From contig JH720314.1 of NCBI GenBank assembly GCA_000231825.2, positions 248,001 through 312,000 on the forward strand: a DNA stretch of 64,000 nucleotides, given 5' to 3'. Below are positions 51,101-63,762 of this stretch, piece by piece. Position 1 is the first letter of the stretch. Every line of letters starts with the position of its first letter. Position numbers and translations under genes: made by a program. The DNA comes from Tetrahymena elliotti 4EA (taxonomy: Eukaryota; Ciliophora; Oligohymenophorea; Hymenostomatida; Tetrahymenidae). The notes under the pieces were generated by a model that saw only the letters and a list, made by a program, of their open reading frames with translations, had not been told where the DNA came from and made no database searches.

Positions 51101-54100
51101 TGCAAAGATTACCAGGAAATTTAGATAACACTATTATTATTACTGATAAAGATAATATCACTTCAAACCATGCCTTATAAATTTTGATGTCATTTTACAA
51201 TCACTGTAACAACAATCTTCGCCCAGTAATTATATAAGATCTCCAATTAGTTGTAAAATGGAATATTTAAAATAGTAACACTCTACTTAAATACACTGAA
51301 TTTTACTATTGGTTACTTGATATTCTTTATGATTAGCAGGTAAATAAAAATATATTTTAAGCAAAATAAAACATTTATTTTTGTCAATTAGGTAAACATG
51401 TTTTTAGAAAAAGAGAACAATGGTAACCAAAAAGATGCTGTTTCAGCAGTTTTATGGAGTTCAGGAATGAAAATTCATGCTATTTTAATGAAAGCAGCTT
51501 TGATGCAAGATCCTGAAGGTTTTAAAAAGCTACAAGGAATATTTGTATGGTTAGAAACAAAATTTGCGTAAGCAACTAGCTAAGATCAAAAGTTTTCATT
51601 TAGTGTTGCTTCTAAGTACCTTTTGCGTAGCTTGTGGCAATCTATGTTAGACTCTGTCAGTGAAGATTTAAAAGGAAATTTAAATTAATAAATAATTAGC
51701 TCAGCTTTTTGGAACAATATTATTTAAATTATATACAGCACCTAAGAAATAGTGCTCTCTGCTCATAATTATGAATATAATCTACCGAAAGTTAATGATC
51801 ACTCAAAAATTTACCTTTCTATGAGAAATTTCTGTACAATCATAGATACTTAAAATGATTTTAACATTCCTAAAAGTAATTTTTTAATTTTTACCATTTT
51901 TTCAATTTAGAAAGAAAAAATTATTTGAAAATTAATTAAAGATTTCAAAGACCAAATTTCTAGCAATAATTGGATTGACAGATAAATTGTTAATGGAATG
52001 GTTAAAATACTAGATAATATTTGGAATGAGAGCAAGTTTGATGTTAACTTTTAGAAATTTCATAACAATAAATAAAACCTCACTAATAGCTTGGCTGTAG
52101 AAGAATCGGAGTGGCTAACAATATAAAAGCAAGTAGGAAATATGCTCAGCTTTTCAAAATAAGAAGAATTTCTTAAAGATTTTGATATTTTAATGTCTAA
52201 TCCTATTCCCGAGAGAGGCACATTCATGAAAATATGTAATTTGTTAATGACTCTTCAGATAGATGATATCATTCGTAGAAGATAGTCAAAAGAAATTTTA
52301 AAGGAAGCCTTGGAAAGATTTGAAAGAATGGTTAAATATTATATTGTAGTATGTGAAAATACTAGAGAAAAGAAAGTTTTAGCTTAAAAAGAAGCCATTC
52401 ATGCAAATATCCTTTACTGCTTGAATTATCTCTATATATAATATGAAACTGCTACAGCTGCTGCTGCTAGTAATGAAGGTAACCCAAGTGAAAAAGCAGA
52501 ACATGAAAAGGTTAAAAATTGTATTGGAAAATCTATAAAAAATATATTTGTTTTTATTCTTCTTTGCATAGAATTAATACATCAATAATATGGTAATTTC
52601 GATAATTATCCCTAAATGAGAGCAAATATGGCAAGTTTTAGTGTTTCACCCATGATACCTAATTTGAATATGATACTATTTGATTTATTCCATACTTATC
52701 TCTTGATGATGAATAGTAATAATAACTAATAAAATAATGGAAACCCACCTAATGATTGCATTCTTAATATGAAAACACTCAAAGAACATAAAAATGAGTA
52801 TTAGTTCTTAAACATTGGTGAACTTACCTTCTCTAACGAGTGGGTTTTCTGCTTTACTGATAATCCAAAAATATGGGAAGTTATTAACAAATATTATAAT
52901 GATATATTTAAAAATACACAGAGAACCATCAGAGAAATAAATGAAGAGAGTTCCAAAGGTAGCATTCGTTCTTTTAAAATGAATGAAATGAATAAAGAAG
53001 TTATAGGCCGTACATATAATAATTAAATATTTGAGAATACTGCTAAGGTTTTGGAAATAGAAGAACAATAAAAGTACAGAGATTTACAGGTTAATGAGGA
53101 AAGTGTTCGCTGTGCACGCAATCTTTGGAAAAAATGCTGGAAACGTCTTCGTATATATGATGGTTTGTGGAAACCAAAGCAAATAAATAATTAAAATGAT
53201 TAGCCTTTTGATGAATAGAAATTTTCTTATGAAAACAGATAAAGTAACCCTTTCTATTACTTGAAAATAGATAAATATGAAACAAGAAATCGTATGAAAC
53301 CTTTTTTGAAGTTAAAATTAGTTGATCCAAATTATGCAAAAGAATACTAAGTAAAATTAAAACAACTTCGTGTTCACCAAGGACAGACATCTATTTTATC
53401 TTCAAATGTAAAACTCACAATAGTATAAAATTAAATTAGCAGTGAAAATATAAATAACAACAATGATTCAGTTAATGAGATATTTGCTAAGAATGCATAA
53501 GATTCCTTTGTAAATCTTTAAGTTGATTCTAGCAATACTACTAATAATCAACTAAGCTCTAATAATTTTAACAGCACTGCTAATATAAATAATTAAATTA
53601 GTTAAAATACAGCAAGCTCTAGCAATGGTGGTAACAGTTACTTTTTTAATTTAGGTAAAAACATATCTAAAAATATTGCTAAAACATTCAAATCAATCCT
53701 CCCATTTAGCAAGGAAAGCTCATCAGCTGGTAAAAATTATTATTTGTTTTAAAATTTAAATTTTAACAATTTAACAAAAATAGCTTAAAAAGGATTAGGA
53801 GAAATATAAAATAAAAATTTACTTATCAGCTAAGAAGTTTAATTTACTAAAAAGTGCTAATGGATTAAAACTTTGACTGCTAGAAATGGTTAACTTAGTA
53901 TGACTGATGACAACTTAGTGTAATTTCAATCATTTAAAAAAATATTCATTATTAAAAGAAAACATTTTAAATAGATTTTAATATGAGTCGATTGAGCAAA
54001 AAGAATCTCATATAGCAATGACTTCTCATAAAATTCCTGATGATAGGAGACTGATAAAAGAGTGGCCTCTCAAGTAAATAAAAGAAGTGCACACTAGAAG

Positions 54101-56741
54101 GTATATACTTAAGAGAACAGCTATAGAAATTTTCTTTTTAGATGGGTCATGTGTTCTTTTGAATTTCCCTCATAATACTTAAGACTGTGAAGAAGTAAGC
54201 TAAAAATTAGTTAGAAATAGAAAGAAGAGATGCCCAAATATTATCTATCATAACACTTTAGATCCTCGTAAGCTAGTAGAGAAAATAAATATAACATAAA
54301 AGTGGCTTAATCGTTAAATATCCAATTTTGAATATTTAATGCAACTTAATGGGTTAGCAAGCAGAAGCTATAAAGACCTTACATAATATCCTGTTTTCCC
54401 TTGGATTATTACTGATTACAAATCTAAAGACATTTTTACAACAATTAGAGACCTAACCAAGCCTATGGGAGCCTTAGGTACTTAGGAAAGAGTTGATTTT
54501 TATATGGAAAGATTTTCGAATATAGATCCTTTCCAAGATATACCTCCTTTCCATTATGGCTCTCATTATAGTTCTCCAGCAATTATCTTTTAGTTCATGC
54601 TGAGAATACAGCCATATACAAATGGTAATGATTTATAGTTTAGCAATCAATTTTTCAACGTGAATTTATATTAAAAAGGTACAAAGATATTGTAAGGAAA
54701 TAAATTTGATATTCCAGATAGACTATTTTACAGTCTTGAAGATTCATTTAGATGTGCCACTGAGGATAATGCAGACATCCGTGAATTAATTCCTGAGCTA
54801 TTTTATCTCCCTGAATTATTCTTGAATTTAAATAAAGAGGATTTTGGTATTCGTTAGACTGGAGAAAGGGTAGATAATGTAGAAATACCATAATGGGCAG
54901 AGAGAAATCCTTATAAATTTGTGGTTTTACATAGAAAAGCTTTGGAATCTGAGGCAGTTTCTTCAAGCATTAGTAATTGGATTGACTTAATATTTGGGTT
55001 TAAGCAAATAGGAAAAGAAGCTGAGAAAAATTTGAATGTTTTCTATCACTTAACATATGAGTAAAAAGTAGATTTAGATTAGATTAAAGATGAATCCACT
55101 AGAATATCAACTGAAACCTAAATCATTAACTTTGGATAAACCCCTTATTAATTATTCTTGGATAAGGCTCACCCTCAAAGATATTCAAAAGATTAAGTTT
55201 TTGTGGGGAGAATTATTGCTGACCCTTAAGCTGAGATTAAAGTTTTCCGTCCAAGCAATGGCAAGAAAAAGAAATAAGCTGCTAAAGAATATAAATTAGT
55301 TAATTTCTTTAACGATATGATTGATGATTCTATCATTTCCTTAAAGTGGATTAATGAAACTAGATTTATCTGTTTAAGAAGAAACGGATAAATTACATAA
55401 TTCAGGTGACATTTATAAATTTAATTATTTTTTGAAAATATATTAATATTAACAAAAATAGATGGTACAACAATCCAGTACACTAAGCACAACAAACTGC
55501 CATACCCTTCTAATGCGGTGAAGATAAGAAAAAAGAAATAACTTTAGACAAAGGAAAAAGTAATTTTAAAAAACTAAAATCCTTTTTAATTTAAATTAAA
55601 AAAATATAAATAGAAGTTGCTTTGAACTAAATTGACTAATCAATTAACTATAATGAATACCCTTGCTACTTTTTAAAGGAGTCAAAAGTAAAATTAATTC
55701 TTTAATAAAATTAAAAGAAAAATATTTTAATTGTAAAAAAAAGATTGTAATTCTAGCAGGATTATGGGATGGCATAATTAAATTAGTTTAAATAGATACT
55801 AATTAGGAGGTAGAATCATATTAAGTTCATAACGATACAGTTACATACATGACATCAGACAGCAAAGAAAATTTCCTAATAACAGGTAAATTAATTCAAA
55901 TTCTGATTAATGAAAATAATAAATTAAATATAAAAATTCAAGGCACGAAGAGTGGTGAGGTTATTGTCTGGAAAATAAATCCTGAAAATAAGCTTTCTGT
56001 TCGTTATATTATTAATGATCACAGAGATAGAGTAATAGCATTATCAAAAAAATAGCAATCAAATATTAAATTAATTATTAAATTTTATAGATAACTTAAA
56101 TCAAAATCTCCAAAGATTTGCTCGTGTTTGCAACAGCTTCAGAAGATTCAACAATAAATATTTACAATTTAATAAGTGGCTAATTTTATCGCACATTTTT
56201 CCATCCAAACAACCTTTCAATAGACAATGTAATATTTCTATTTTCATTTAAAAAAGTTATATACTAATATGTTTTGTTTTTAGGTATTAATTAGCTACTA
56301 ACCTTTACCATGTGTAGTCTTCTTCTCTAACTAGGATCGCACTCTTTATTCATATAGTATCAACGGATAATTTTTAGCTAAGGCAACTGAGGAATTTTTA
56401 TAAATTACTAGCTCATTAATCATCAGAGATAATAACTTTTCAGAAATTATTGTAAAATAACTTTGATTAATTTAGAAAGTATTAATTAAATTTTTTTTTA
56501 GATATATGGAAATGAAAGAGGTGATGTATTTTTCAGAGAACTTCCTTTCTTAAACTTAAGAAAAGTCTATAATGTATCAATTGGAAGTCCAGTTTTAAGT
56601 ATTGTTGCATCTAAAGATAAGAGATATTTGTTATGCGGTTGTAGTGATGGCTACATATCAGTTTTAACTGACCCTTTGACTAATAACAGGGTAATATAAT
56701 TAGGTAGAGCTAATTCAAATAATAATGAATAGTAAAAGTGA
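45190..56741 (+). CDS. Giant BEACH domain / WD40 protein
   Basis: A neurobeachin/WDFY/LYST-class scaffold of membrane traffic, roughly 3,300 residues. In order: helical ARM-like repeats; a concanavalin A-like region (about 46620-47290; [28 protein letters not shown]); more helices (about 47300-48570, [14 protein letters not shown]); a Q/N-rich linker of about 750 residues (48700-50950); a second helical block; a PH-like part (about 53990-54290); and the BEACH domain (about 54300-55200) with [70 protein letters not shown] and NFGQTPYQLF. WD40 repeats run from about 55300 to TGA at 56739-56741 ([24 protein letters not shown]). The 5' end is probably upstream of the ATG at 45411: a strongly coding frame at about 45190-45405 joins across a 49-nt GT-AG intron (45406-45454) that contains that ATG. 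True start unresolved. Confidence 0.9.
49042..49137 (+). repeat. Tandem 48-bp repeat, two copies, inside the BEACH gene
   Basis: Two adjacent in-frame copies (49042-49089 and 49090-49137) encode QQQEQQEQ(A/T)FFKKEKP, differing by one residue and a few bases. It lies in the Q/N-rich linker. Because the unit is a multiple of three, copy number can change without breaking the frame. Confidence 0.9.
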
Positions 56742-57458
56742 GAGATAGATAGTTACTTTTAGCTTGAGCCTGCCATCTCAATAAACCAATCTCAAAATAA
56801 GAAAATATTTTTCTATTTTTCAAATTCTAACTATAAATTTTGTATTTAATTAATAAATAAAATATAATAAAAAGCTATAAAATTAAAACAACAAAAAATA
56901 AGCTTCATATAACAGAAGTATCAAGATTAATATTAAGATAACTAAGAAAATCTGGAATTTGAAAATAAATTTTTGTCTTAACTTTGTCAATATTATTATT
57001 ATTAAACAAATATTAATAAAATTTCTCAAAATAAAAAGAAACAAAGAGAAGCTAATTTATAAAATTTTAATATTATAGCCTTAAATAAATCCTCAATACA
57101 TTTTCTTTTTGATAATTCAATCAATACATTTAATGTATCATACCTATATACACCACTATCTGTTTTAGTAATATCACTCAAAAAACTGTTTAATCACAGA
57201 GTTTCAAAATATTGTCAATAAAAAGAAGAGAGCCTTTTATTCATCTTAACTCTCTTTTTCAAAAATTAAAAAAATACTTTTATTTACCAAATTTTTATAT
57301 TTTTTGTAAATTAATTTTTATTACAAATGTTTTTTTAATAAAAAAAGTCTAAAATAAATATTCATAGTCTCAAACTATACATAATACTAAATTAAAATTA
57401 AAAAATTTTGAAATTTCAATAAAATTTAATAAATTTAATATTTTTTATATTAGATATT
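56742..57458. other. Intergenic, AT-rich
   Basis: 3' flank of the BEACH gene. No coding frame, RNA or repeat is supported. Confidence 0.4.
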
Positions 57459-57572
57459 TCATTGATTGTGTTACACCCCTTTAAGTTTTTCAGTATCAGT
57501 AGATGATATACCGTAATTCCTCGAGTATTCACTCCTCGTCATTCCAATAATTTTGACGAGAATGTGGATTTT
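57459..57572 (-). other. Less AT-rich coding-like island cut by the gap
   Basis: Just left of the gap, the minus strand reads an open frame from the gap edge to TGA at 57459-57461, with IGMTRSEYSRNYGISSTDTE near its end. The segment contains several CG dinucleotides and GTGTTACACCCC, unlike the flanks. On the DNA level a 7-bp inverted repeat (CTCGTCA at 57535-57541, TGACGAG at 57554-57560) could form a hairpin with a 12-nt loop. It may be the 3' end of a gene lost in the gap, a fragment of foreign or repetitive DNA that broke the assembly, or contamination. Confidence 0.4.
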
Positions 57573-57672
57573 NNNNNNNNNNNNNNNNNNNNNNNNNNNN
57601 NNNNNNNNNNNNNNNNNNNNNNNNNNNNNNNNNNNNNNNNNNNNNNNNNNNNNNNNNNNNNNNNNNNNNNNN
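57573..57672. other. Assembly gap of 100 N
   Basis: One hundred unknown bases, the conventional size for a gap of unknown length. Sequence and distance across it cannot be trusted. Confidence 1.
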
Positions 57673-58027
57673 TTGTACATCTATTTTTTATATTTTATTT
57701 TTTTAAATCTTTTCTTTTTAAATAGTTGCTTAGAAAAATATTGTAATATTCATCAAATAGGATTAATTAAATAACTAGTATATCTGATTAGAGAGATTAA
57801 TTTATTAGTTTCTGAAAAAAGGTTTTTGAGAGTTTATTTTTTGCCTTTGCTCCAATCTTCGATAGGCAAACAAGTAATAATTTTTATTCAATTAAAGGAT
57901 TATTTTTTTTCAGAGAATTTAAAGTTAGTTTTTGAAAGTTATATAAAATAAATTATAAGAAATAAATATAAAACATTTGATTTTGTAATAAACAATACAT
58001 AATTAAATTAATTTAGGATTTTTGCTT
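57673..58027. other. Intergenic, AT-rich
   Basis: Right flank of the gap, ordinary A/T-rich DNA containing the 3' flank of the channel gene on the minus strand. No other feature is seen. Confidence 0.4.
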
Positions 58028-60828
58028 TCATATATTTTCAATTATTTCATCTAAATTTTTGTTAATGCTATCTGTATCTCTATATTTTGGTGAAGATCCA
58101 TTAGCTCTTGGTGAATTTTCAGAATCAAATTTCTTTTCTAGATCAATAGCTTAAATGATATATCTGTATTCTTCGTTTATTTTAATGTTATAAGATGGTA
58201 ACATTCTTTTTTCTATATTATGATACTCTTCATTATAAGGTACTTATTGATGTTATGGTATTACTTAATGACTTTTCTTACAGCAGCCTCCAAAAATTCT
58301 TGACAAGATTCCAGAATATGAAATATTTAAAACATAAATCCCTAATACTACAAGAAGGAATATAAAAATATAGAGGACATGGAAAGCTCTATTTCTTATA
58401 GGAGCTGAATCGTTTACTGATACTTTAACTTCTCCACTAGTTTGGTTCATTTCTAAAACTAATTAACTTTCCGATTTAGGGAAAATTAATGGTTATCCAT
58501 ACATATAAAGACCAATAGCTAAATGGAGTATAAGAGACCAAGGAAGAATCAACAACATACGGTTATTTAAACCTGTATCATAAGTAGGAGGACGTTTACA
58601 AACTCTCAAAAGAAGGTACTTATAAACCCAATATTATGAAGTTAAAATAAAGAATCCTGCAAATAACATTATAGGGATACCTGAGGAATAAAATAGGGTA
58701 GTGAATATAATGTTAAAAGAAGAAGCATAAAAAAAGGAAATTGGGAACTCAGGTCCAAGGATAGTTTTATTAGCAACTCTCTACACATCTTTTCCTTCTA
58801 ATTTTTTACATTTAGATTCACGAGAGCACTTATCTATCATGGCATATATAAACGAGAAAAAGAAAAGTGTAACAACAAAGAAGAAAACAGTTACTGTAAT
58901 CTTAGACCCAACTTATAAATACCATGATCTGTCAAAATCACTTGCAAATTGAGACTTATTGTTATCTTACAAATTACTGATAGGAGGTATAGGCTTAGAG
59001 AAAGTAATAGCTGGAACAAATCCATAAATATTAGCTTGTAGCTATTTAATAAATAACAAGAAATTATAAGAAAATCTTTAGAAAAATAGATTGAATAAAT
59101 AAATATTTACAAATAAAGTGATTAATGCAGTGTTAACAAAGAAAGCAAGAAATAGTTTAGAAGTCATAGAAGTTGTGAATTTAGTAATTGTTTTGTATCT
59201 ATTGAATTTACCAAGAGCCTAAATAGTAAGTCTAAGAAGAAAGTTAACAATTATAACAACTAAACCTGTCACTATTGTAAGTGCATATGTTGTAGCATAT
59301 TTGACCCAGACATCCCAACATAAGTTTTATAAAGCACTATCAGAAGTCATTTAAGAAAAAGAAACTCTAGTGCAGTAACAATTTGTGTAGAGTGAAGATT
59401 AGGAAGCTTCAGACTATGTAATAGTCTACTTTGGGCATTCTTCAGTATTTTATGGTGTAGCAATATTAGCAATAATAATAACTGCAAAAGTGATAATCAT
59501 AACAATAATAACTAATAAGATGACAGCCAATGTTCTCAAAAATCTATTGACTATTTTTTTTAAATTATTAAAGATTTAAAAAACTAAATTTAAATTGAAT
59601 TTACATGAACTAACTTCAAGATTTTCCCAAAGAATATTAGATGGTTCATCTGGCTTGAAATGAATTTTCAATAAATACTTATTTTCAAGCATAAATTCTT
59701 TAACACGCTTTTGTCCAAAGAAACCTTTAGTTTTTTAGTAATCTTTTTATATTTTGAGTTTATCTTCTATGTTGTTAAAAATTAGAAAAGCTTTCACAGA
59801 GGGGTATTCATTATGTGAGAGAACTCTGCCATTCATTTTATTTTAAATTTATTAATTAATATCTGCTTAAATATCTGCTAATTTTTGAACCAACTTTTTT
59901 AACTTTTCACTTTTTTTTTCATCTTTTCCTAAAAAGGCTTATCTTGATTTTTCTTACTTGATCTCTCCTATAAGTTCAGCTTCTTCTTTATGCAAGAATA
60001 AAGTATTATAGTAATTTCTTGCAAATTTACACTCAAATACATCTACTTAAAAATTTTCACGGAAGTGGCTAGAGAGAGTTTTTTCATCAACGACTGAGTG
60101 AGGAAACCCAGAAACTTCAATTGCATAATTCGAAGGTAGAGAGTTTTCAAGCTCAGTTTACTTGGTTATTTTGCTAGAATGATAGTGAAACCACATGATG
60201 AAGAATAAGAAAATAGCTGAATAGACTATATCTGGAACTGCTACTTGAATCAATCTACTCTCCTATTTTTAAGTTATTTAACTTTTTAATATAAAATAAG
60301 CATAAAATACTAATTTACAGAGTCACTCACAAAATTTGAAATTCTTTATTGGTTTTCAACCTTAGCTGCATTGTAATCAGTAGCACTTGCATTTGCTCCT
60401 GGTGAAACTAATACTAATTTAGGTTGGTTTGAAATAGAAAGCTTTGATAGGGAGTTTGTAGACATTTCAATACTATTCAAACTAGAACCCTAAATATTCC
60501 CTACTAATGCAGGTATAGAAATAAGGAACATAAATAAAAAGACTATAGCTGAATATTTAAGCAATTCAAAAAACAAGCGCAAGCCTGGCCCGTACTATGC
60601 TAACTCTTAAAGATCGCAGTTAAGGCTATAAGGTTCATAAGAACCTCCTGTATTTTTCATCACACTAAATTTATTTCTGTAAGCAACTGCTTCTTCCCAT
60701 GAAGCAAGTTAATCGCTGTTCTTTTCTTAGTCTTAAATAGCCTTATCTGCTTAAAATAGTGTTTTAGATTTGACCATAGCCTACTTACGTAAGCTAGTTT
60801 AATTGGTCAGAGCTTTTGACTAACTCAT
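58028..60828 (-). CDS. OSCA/TMEM63/CSC1-like membrane channel
   Basis: Multi-pass membrane protein of the calcium-permeable stress-gated channel family (DUF221). Two exons, 60319-60828 and 58028-60262, with an intron of 56 nt (2745 nt, 914 aa). Order: a polar cytosolic N terminus; a first membrane helix (YSAIVFLFMFLISIPALVG); an N/S-rich loop; a second helix (VYSAIFLFFIMWFHY); a cytosolic domain of about 200 residues starting with LPSNYAIEVSGFP, the RRM-like region of the family; the hallmark KPDEPSNILWENLEVS (family A-P-x-x-x-D-I-x-W-x-N-L); and then about eight more hydrophobic helices, including LRTLAVILLVIIVMIITFAV and FFFVVTLFFFSFIYAMIDKC. The C-terminal tail is acidic and cytosolic. Mechanosensitive ion conduction is the family role; the N-terminal loop between helices 1 and 2 is longer than I expect. 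Confidence 0.85.
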
Positions 60829-60878
60829 ACTTTTATAATTAAATTAATATCAATTTTGTTATATTATTATCTTTTATA

Positions 60879-61082
60879 TCAACTTTAATTACTATCACTT
60901 TTGAAATTTAAAGATTTATGAATGTAATTTACAAATATTTACATGAAATTATTAGACAAACCTTTACTTCCCAATTAACTCATAAAATACCAGCCGTTCT
61001 GTTTTTCAATGCGTTCTACTTAGTCCCTAAAATACAATTTATCGACTTGTAAAGCATACATACTTTGAGAGAGTTATTACAT
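60879..61082 (-). CDS. Small coding stretch just upstream of the channel gene
   Basis: A frame of 204 nt (67 aa) from ATG at 61080-61082 to TGA at 60879-60881, only 50 bp before the channel ATG and on the same strand. The first 40 residues look truly coding: ALQVDKLYFRDQVERIEKQ and NGWYFMSQLGSK. The remainder is less convincing. The same frame is open 5' of the ATG for another 20 codons. It may be an upstream reading frame, a last exon of another gene, or a 5' exon of the channel gene whose splice I could not define. Confidence 0.4.
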
Positions 61083-62110
61083 CAATTTTATTTCATCATT
61101 ATTAAAAGTAGAAAAAAAAAATTCATTTAAATTTGATCACACCATATACATATTTCCATAAAAAATTTGGATTTTTGTCTTTTATTCATCTATTGATTTC
61201 GATAATAATCAGAAAAATAAATCTTTATTTTTATAAAATACAAATGAGTTTCAGTTGATTACAAATAAAGGGGATGAGATAGACAAGATTTGATTTTTAT
61301 TAATAGCGTTAATTTCTAAGCGAGAATCAAAAAATATATAAGTACTAACTCTCTTAACGCAAATCAAATAAAAAAAGATATATACGCTTAATAAAAATTA
61401 AATTGTAAATTGATGTTAAATTCAAGAAAATAGTTAGCATAAATAATTTTTTTACTTTTCAAGTATCTTAATTAAAATTTGGATCATCTCTAAATGATAT
61501 TTGAGAGCACAAGTAATAAAAATAGCTTTAAATTATCTCATATTTATTTGATTTATGAGAACTAACGAATATCTATCACTAAACAAAAAGTTAATAAACT
61601 TAACTTTTTTTAGCTTGATCTGAATTCTTTTCAGTAATATTTAATAAAAAAATTTGAAGACTTATTTTATCTTAAAATTTAAAATTTAAAAACGAAAAAA
61701 TGAATGATTACTTTTCTCCAACCTACCCATTTAAAAATCATAGGAATTATTTGAATTATTGAAGGGAATTTAAACATAATTGAATATCATTAACAGCTTA
61801 ATTTTTTCTTCAAAATTTGTTATAGACAATGACTTTCAAAGTAAAAGAAGATTTAACTTTGTTAAGGAATTCATAATATATTTTGAATAAGTAAGTGAAT
61901 CAAACAAAGAAATCTACTAAACTACAAAATTATATAAAAAAAACTGAAAATGATTGAGAAAATAATTTTATAAAAATTAATTTTAAATAATAGATTACTC
62001 ACAATGGTTATAAATTATTCCCTGAAAACATTAATGAATAAGATTTATTAAGACTATTCATTTTTACCTGAATTTTAGAAAAGGAGAAGTAAATTTTTAA
62101 AAATCATGAT
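61083..62110. other. Intergenic, AT-rich
   Basis: About 1 kb between two minus-strand genes. There are short GC-containing words near 61300-61400 (GCGTTAA, AACGC) but no frame, RNA or ordered repeat that I can support. Confidence 0.4.
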
Positions 62111-63240
62111 TCATTTTTATTTAGACAATTCTAGCTGCTTGATTGCTGAGTTAACATCCAGTTCATCAAAATATATTTCTATTGGAGGATTATATTTATG
62201 ATGGATGTAGTTCTTAATTTTAGTATATACTCTCTTCTTGAATTTTGTTTAGAATGTAAACAGCTGTAACTCATCACTTTCGAATGGAAATTTGCACTAT
62301 TAGTAATAATAACAATAACTATCAAAATTATTAAGATTTATAATCATTTTTTCTAGATCTTAATAAAATCTAATAATTAAAAATTTAAATGAGATCTAAA
62401 AGATAGATCCTCAACTGAAAAATATTTGAATTAAAAAATCTTCATCTTTTGATACATTTCTTGAAATAATCTATTTCTAGCTATCTATTAACACAGATTG
62501 TTTTGAGCTTAATATTTCTTATTTCTAGATAGTTTTTCTTAAAAATACACAATCTTAGGCTTAGGCTGGTTGTATATTATTTATCTAAAATATTATTAGA
62601 AAATTTAACACAAATTACATTTACATTTGTGCACATGAATAAGGAATCTTCTTTGTTAATTTCAAAGGATTAAAGGTTTGCTGTTAGACATTGAGGGCAT
62701 GCAATTTTCTTTTTATATTTTTTACTATAATCAGGATCATTCAAAATGTATTCTTGTATTTCTTTCATAGTAAACTTTTGTGTCTACTAAACCTCTTGAT
62801 TATCTTTTTATTCAACTTCTTGTAAACTTTTTATAAAATAATTTTTATCAAAAAAAATTGATAAAATCAGAAATTTACTTTTATTTTATAACTTCATTTT
62901 GTAAATTATTTTAATTTAATTATTCATCATAAATCTTATCATTAGAAGGACTATTATTATTTCTAACATTATGAAAAAATATCTCATCTTATTCGCTTTA
63001 ACCATACCAGTTGTTTGTTTAATATTTTAACATATTGTCTAAATTATCTTAAAAATCCATCATGCTTGGATCTTCAAAATTACCAATTTACTAGAAATGA
63101 TCATCTAAGCTAAAACCAATGCTCTTTTATCTCCCTATTGATGAGTTAAAATTCAAAATATCAAAAACTTACTAAAATTCTTAGCTCTTTTAATCCTTTA
63201 ATTTATCTTCTAAATTATTTTAAATTTCCTCACCACTCAT
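62111..63240 (-). CDS. Spliced gene of unknown function with CxxC motif
   Basis: Start ATG at 63238-63240, stop TGA at 62111-62113. Exon 1 (62879-63240) joins through a 52-nt intron (62827-62878) in phase to NLQEVEQKDNQEVQQTQKFT. The N terminus has DDHFQQIGNFEDPSMMDFQD and NNWYGQSEQDEIFFH. The second exon carries KKKIACPQCLTANL and, 20 residues later, FMCTN, which might be half of a zinc-binding site. Further exons seem to be QPAQAQDCVFLRKTIQKQEI and a last one with LEKMIINLNNFDSYC, FPFESDELQLFTFQTKF and IEIYFDELDVNSAIKQLELS. Intron borders at about 62400-62640 are uncertain because two frames are open. The layout of charged N terminus plus CPxC loosely recalls RPA-interacting protein, but the later cysteine/histidine pattern does not fit, so I leave it unnamed. 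Confidence 0.6.
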
Positions 63241-63762
63241 TAGACTTAAAATAATTCAAACAATCAAGTTTTTTTAGAATTTTATGATAAAATATTTTTG
63301 TATTATGAAGCTTATTTACAATTGAAATCAACTTTTTTATCACTAAACAACAATCTTAGAATAAAAAAATTAAAAAATTAACACAAAAAGATGATTTTAA
63401 TAATATCAATAGTTAAAAAAATACTTATTATTAATTAGAAAATTTGATTGTTAAAAAGCTTAAATTAATTTAGGTTAATTTTGAAGATTATTTATGAATG
63501 AATAATTTAATAAATTTTCATTGATAAAGTAATAGAAATGATGTGAATATGTTTTGTGTATGTTTTTTATGTGTTTTAACTATTAGAATTAAAAGTATCT
63601 AAATTAATATTAAATTTAATTAAGCATACAAATGACTATTATTACTACTTGCTACATATGCATATTTATATAGATTTGATATTCAATCAAAAATAAAACA
63701 AACAAGAATTTATTATTTAACTACAACAATATTAGTATTAAGTAGATTGATTGCTAATAACC
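63241..63762. other. Divergent intergenic region
   Basis: About 520 bp between the minus-strand gene and the last plus-strand gene, A/T-rich and probably a shared promoter region. No further feature. Confidence 0.45.

Noticed and set aside
62111..63240. RPA-interacting protein (RPAIN)
   Set aside because: A CPxC motif is present, but the later cysteine/histidine spacing of that zinc finger was not found.
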